Of a DNA stretch of 64,000 nucleotides, positions 63,860 to 64,000 are shown piece after piece. This DNA is from Chinchilla lanigera. Taxonomy: Eukaryota > Chordata > Mammalia > Rodentia > Chinchillidae. Made by a program: the position numbers and the translations under genes. The first letter of the stretch is position 1. Each line of letters starts with the position of its first letter. The stretch lies in contig NW_004955470.1 in NCBI RefSeq assembly GCF_000276665.1, positions 3,762,764 through 3,826,763 of the forward strand. Reading direction: 5' to 3'. The notes under the pieces are model-generated. The model was given only the letters and a program-made list of their open reading frames with translations, made no database searches and had not been told where the DNA came from.

Positions 63860-64000
63860 GCCCCTCAATGGGAATGTCGTGGCTTCCTAGAGATGTCCTA
63901 AGACTTTCCCAGCCTGAGAAGACCTGGAGAAGCATCTGTGACCTTCATTCAGCTTCGCTTACTTCCGTTCAGACTTGGCTGCACACATGCAGAGCTGCAG
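63860..64000 (+). other. CIAO1: CIAO1 3' UTR, start
   Basis: Noncoding sequence after the CIAO1 stop, continuing beyond the window. No polyadenylation signal seen within it. Confidence 0.85.

Overview
This window is mammalian nuclear DNA, almost certainly from a rodent. It holds three multi-exon protein genes with GT-AG introns, two CpG-island promoter regions and two retrocopies, and it is saturated with short B1 and ID (tRNA-Ala-derived) SINEs. The B1 copies carry the internal duplication typical of mouse-related rodents. The ID copies end in a GTACC-type sequence before the A-tail, and older B1-ID dimers are also present. This mix suggests a castorimorph such as a beaver. That placement is inference from SINE structure, not from a database match.

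Layout. Positions 1-1010 hold a decayed nucleolin retropseudogene, cut at the window edge by a B1. Positions 1010-8640 are intergenic. Positions 8650-28000 hold STARD7 on the minus strand: 8 coding exons, 370 codons, a SINE-free 3' UTR and a CpG-island promoter at 27.2-28.5 kb with two inverted CCAAT boxes. Positions 28.5-45.7 kb are intergenic and repeat-rich, with L1 relics, a 195-base assembly gap, a solo LTR and a GPX1 retrocopy at 43.1-43.9 kb that still carries the selenocysteine UGA. Positions 45.7-59.7 kb hold TMEM127 on the minus strand: three coding exons, 238 codons, a probable noncoding first exon and a probable 3.2-kb 3' UTR. Positions 59986-63859 hold CIAO1 on the plus strand: 7 exons, 339 codons, with its 3' UTR running out of the window.

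The order and orientation STARD7(-), TMEM127(-), CIAO1(+) match the human chromosome 2q11 arrangement as I know it. TMEM127 and CIAO1 are head to head and share one CpG-rich promoter holding two oppositely oriented ZNF143-like motifs, an ETS motif and an NRF1-like motif. The genes are functionally unrelated: lipid transfer to mitochondria, endolysosomal and membrane-protein regulation, and cytosolic iron-sulfur assembly.

I found no clearly new biological system. The most interesting object is the GPX1 retrocopy. It has flanking 17-bp target-site duplications, an open frame apart from the UGA, all four catalytic residues and a hairpin with the SECIS core features. Its frame, however, runs past the usual stop and ends inside that hairpin. 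All exon boundaries were placed by hand from splice signals, reading phase and recalled human proteins. They have not been checked by alignment software.
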